NCBI RefSeq assembly: GCF_000698575.1
Contig: NZ_JFHD01000048.1
Span: forward strand, 1 to 44,152
Source of the DNA: Caballeronia zhejiangensis
GTDB taxonomy: Bacteria > Pseudomonadota > Gammaproteobacteria > Burkholderiales > Burkholderiaceae
Direction of reading: 5' to 3'
DNA length: 44,152 bases
The notes below the pieces were generated by a model. The model was not told the origin of the DNA and did no database searches. It saw only the letters and a list, made by a program, of their open reading frames with translations. Both the position numbers and the translations under genes were made by a program. How positions within the stretch are numbered: the first letter of the stretch is position 1; each line of letters opens with the position of its first letter. Shown here piece by piece: positions 42,409 to 44,152 of this stretch.

Positions 42409-43779
42409 ATGAATTCCCAAACCGACCTCACGATGACCGCGACGCAGCCGGCAGTCGAGCCCGAAGCGCCGAATCCCCACGCCCAGTTCGTCGACTGGAT
42501 GCGATCCGTCGCGCCCTACATTCACGCGTTTCGAAACAAGACTTTCGTTGTCGCGTTCGGCGGGGAACTCGTGCAGGAAGGTCGCCTCAACGCGCTCGTG
42601 CAGGACGTCGGCCTGTTGCACGCAATGGGCATCCACGTCGTGCTCGTGCACGGCTCGCGTCCGCAGCTCGACGAGCAACTGAGCCTGCACGGCGTCGAGT
42701 CGTCGTTCTCTCACGGCTTGCGCATAACCGATGCCCGCGCGCTCGAATCCGCGAAAGAAGCCGCCGGCGAAGTGCGTCTCGACATCGAGGCCGCGATCAG
42801 CCAGGGCTTGCCGAACACGCCGATGGCGCACGCGCACATCAGCGTGGTGTCGGGCAACTTCGTGACGGCGCGGCCGGTCGGCATTCTCGATGGCGTCGAT
42901 TTCCAGCACACCGGCGTCGTGCGCAAGATCGACGGCGATTCCATCCGCCAGTCGCTCGCGTCGAACAAGCTCGTGCTGCTGTCGTCGCTCGGTTTTTCGC
43001 CGACGGGCGAAGCGTTCAATCTGTCGATGGAAGATGTCGCGTCCGCCGCGGCCATTGCGCTGCGCGCCGACAAGATCATTTTCGTGACCGAAATTCCGGG
43101 TCTCGGCGACTCGGAAAACGAGCTGATCCGCGAAATGTCGCTCGACGACGCCTATCGCTTGCAGGAAAGCGGCGAATTGCAGGGCGACACGGCGTTCTAT
43201 CTGAAGCATACGGTGCGCGCGTGCCGCGGCGGCGTTGCGCGCGGCCACATCATTCCGTATTCGCTCGACGGCAGCGTGCTGCTCGAACTGTTCCTGCACG
43301 ACGGCGTCGGCACGATGATCTCGTACGAGAATCTCGAAAGCCTGCGCGAAGCGACGCCCGACGACGTCGGCGGCATTCTCACGCTGATCGAGCCGCTCGA
43401 ATCCGACGGCACGCTCGTACGGCGCGGACGGCACCAGATCGAGCGCGACATCGACCATTTCTCGGTCATCGAGCACGATGGCGTGCTGTTCGGCTGCGCG
43501 GCGCTCTATCCGTACACACAGGAGCGCATCGGCGAAATGGCCTGCCTGACGGTCGCGCCGGAAGCGCAAGGTTCGGGCGACGGCGAACGCCTGTTGAAGC
43601 GCATTGAACAGCGCGCCCGCGCACGCGGCTTGACGCGCATTTTCGTGCTGACGACGCGCACCGAACACTGGTTCCTGAAACGCGGTTTCGTGAAAGTGAC
43701 CGTGGACGATCTGCCCGAAGATCGCCGGCGGCTCTATAACTGGCAGCGCAAGTCGCTCGTCCTGATGAAACAGCTTTGA
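42409..43779 (+). CDS. argA: N-acetylglutamate synthase
   Basis: A 456-residue cytosolic enzyme for the first step of arginine synthesis. An N-terminal amino-acid-kinase domain (FVVAFGGELVQEGRL, IHVVLVHGSRPQLDEQL, ADKIIFVTEIPGL) is joined to a C-terminal GNAT domain (CLTVAPEAQGSGDGERLLKRIEQRARARGL, TRTEHWFLKRGFVKV). This is the classical ArgA design, sensitive to arginine in most bacteria. The ATG at 42409 (MNSQTDLTMTATQ) is used; a second ATG at 42433 is also in frame. No ribosome site is seen before either. The proposed -10 stands directly upstream. Confidence 0.94.
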   Translation: MNSQTDLTMTATQPAVEPEAPNPHAQFVDWMRSVAPYIHAFRNKTFVVAFGGELVQEGRLNALVQDVGLLHAMGIHVVLVHGSRPQLDEQLSLHGVESSFSHGLRITDARALESAKEAAGEVRLDIEAAISQGLPNTPMAHAHISVVSGNFVTARPVGILDGVDFQHTGVVRKIDGDSIRQSLASNKLVLLSSLGFSPTGEAFNLSMEDVASAAAIALRADKIIFVTEIPGLGDSENELIREMSLDDAYRLQESGELQGDTAFYLKHTVRACRGGVARGHIIPYSLDGSVLLELFLHDGVGTMISYENLESLREATPDDVGGILTLIEPLESDGTLVRRGRHQIERDIDHFSVIEHDGVLFGCAALYPYTQERIGEMACLTVAPEAQGSGDGERLLKRIEQRARARGLTRIFVLTTRTEHWFLKRGFVKVTVDDLPEDRRRLYNWQRKSLVLMKQL

Positions 43780-43837
43780 ACATGATCCAAGAAGCGTCGA
43801 ACGGCGCTTTGCCCCCGATACAGAGGAGAAACTCACA

Positions 43838-44110
43838 ATGGCCCGAATGGTTCAATGCGCGAAGCTCGGCAAGGAAGCCGAAGGACTCGATTTCCCGCCG
43901 CTGCCGGGCGAGCTCGGCAAGCGCATCTACGAAACGATCTCGAAGGAAGCCTGGCAAGGCTGGCTCAAGCAGCAGACCATGCTCATCAACGAGAATCGGC
44001 TGAACATGGCCGATCCGCGCGCACGCCAGTATCTGATCAAGCAGACGGAGAAGTATTTCTTCGGCGAAGGCGCCGATACGGCGTCCGGCTACGTGCCGCC
44101 GCAAAGCTGA
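43838..44110 (+). CDS. yggX: Probable Fe(2+)-trafficking / oxidative damage protection protein
   Basis: A 90-residue cytosolic protein of the YggX family, which protects iron-sulfur clusters and limits iron-driven oxidative damage. The family start ARMVQCAKLGKEAEGLDFPP with its single Cys near residue 7, EAWQGWLKQQTMLINENRLN, and the YLIKQTEKYFFGEG end are all present. Length is standard. The start at 43838 has AGAGGAG at good spacing. It follows argA by 58 bp and probably shares its transcript. Confidence 0.96.
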   Translation: MARMVQCAKLGKEAEGLDFPPLPGELGKRIYETISKEAWQGWLKQQTMLINENRLNMADPRARQYLIKQTEKYFFGEGADTASGYVPPQS

Positions 44111-44132
44111 AATCGCGCGTTCATCGCATCGC

Positions 44133-44152
44133 AAAAACCGGCCCGAGCGGCC
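44133..44152 (+). terminator. Left half of a possible terminator, cut by the window end
   Basis: AAAAACCGGCCCGAGCGGCC at the very end begins a CCGGCC stem with a short loop and the first bases of the matching GGCC. The expected GG and T-run would lie beyond the window, so this is only suggestive, but the place (23 bp after yggX) is right. Confidence 0.4.

Noticed and set aside
1..44152. tRNA, rRNA, integrase or transposase genes marking an island
   Set aside because: None was recognised on either strand; the accessory-looking segments show no attachment-site duplications that I could see.

Overview
The window comes from a GC-rich betaproteobacterium, most likely Burkholderia sensu lato (Caballeronia/Paraburkholderia type). 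The grounds are high GC with strong third-position bias, tightly packed genes, and recognisable Burkholderiales genes (folD, an M3 oligopeptidase, ntrBC-glnA, a two-domain argA, yggX, a DUF3300/DUF2950 pair). A dispersed repeat with a TTTCTTTGC hairpin, which I remember as common in these genomes, is also present. No rRNA, tRNA, CRISPR array or transposase gene was seen. The genus is an inference.

Layout. 1-5.5 kb: tail of a DUF3300-type gene, a DUF2950 protein, a lipoprotein, folD and a PrlC-type peptidase ending at a strong terminator. 5.5-8.9 kb: a cytosine-deaminase-like amidohydrolase with an upstream nitrilase remnant, a divergent LysR regulator and a GNAT acetyltransferase. 8.9-17.1 kb: a kdp potassium-pump locus in the order small peptide-kdpF-kdpA-kdpB-kdpC, then a 640-bp inverted-repeat element, then kdpD. 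No kdpE follows. 17.3-21.1 kb: an envelope-flavoured group of a lipoprotein, a secreted polysaccharide deacetylase, an interrupted TPR protein and a DUF2628 membrane protein.

21.2-27.2 kb is the most interesting part. It is a two-armed cluster matching the uncharacterised E. coli ynbABCD set: a CDP-alcohol phosphatidyltransferase, a CDP-diglyceride synthase, an alpha/beta-hydrolase fused to a methyltransferase, and a PAP2 fused to a dual-specificity phosphatase. A PlsC-type acyltransferase and a small membrane protein are added. Together they could supply every step of a dedicated phospholipid-making and remodelling route whose product is unknown.

27.3-34.7 kb: xth; the nitrogen module ntrC-ntrB-glnA with a sigma-54 promoter and two NtrC-type sites before glnA; a rhodanese; cutC; and a MoaB/CinA-type protein. 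34.8-44.1 kb: an EI24-domain protein, a sterol-desaturase-family enzyme, a secreted beta-propeller protein, hrpA with a repetitive disordered N-terminus, then argA and yggX. hrpA and argA diverge from a 22-bp gap centred on one palindromic -10 box.

Family calls rest on motifs read by eye and on memory of the families. No database search was run.
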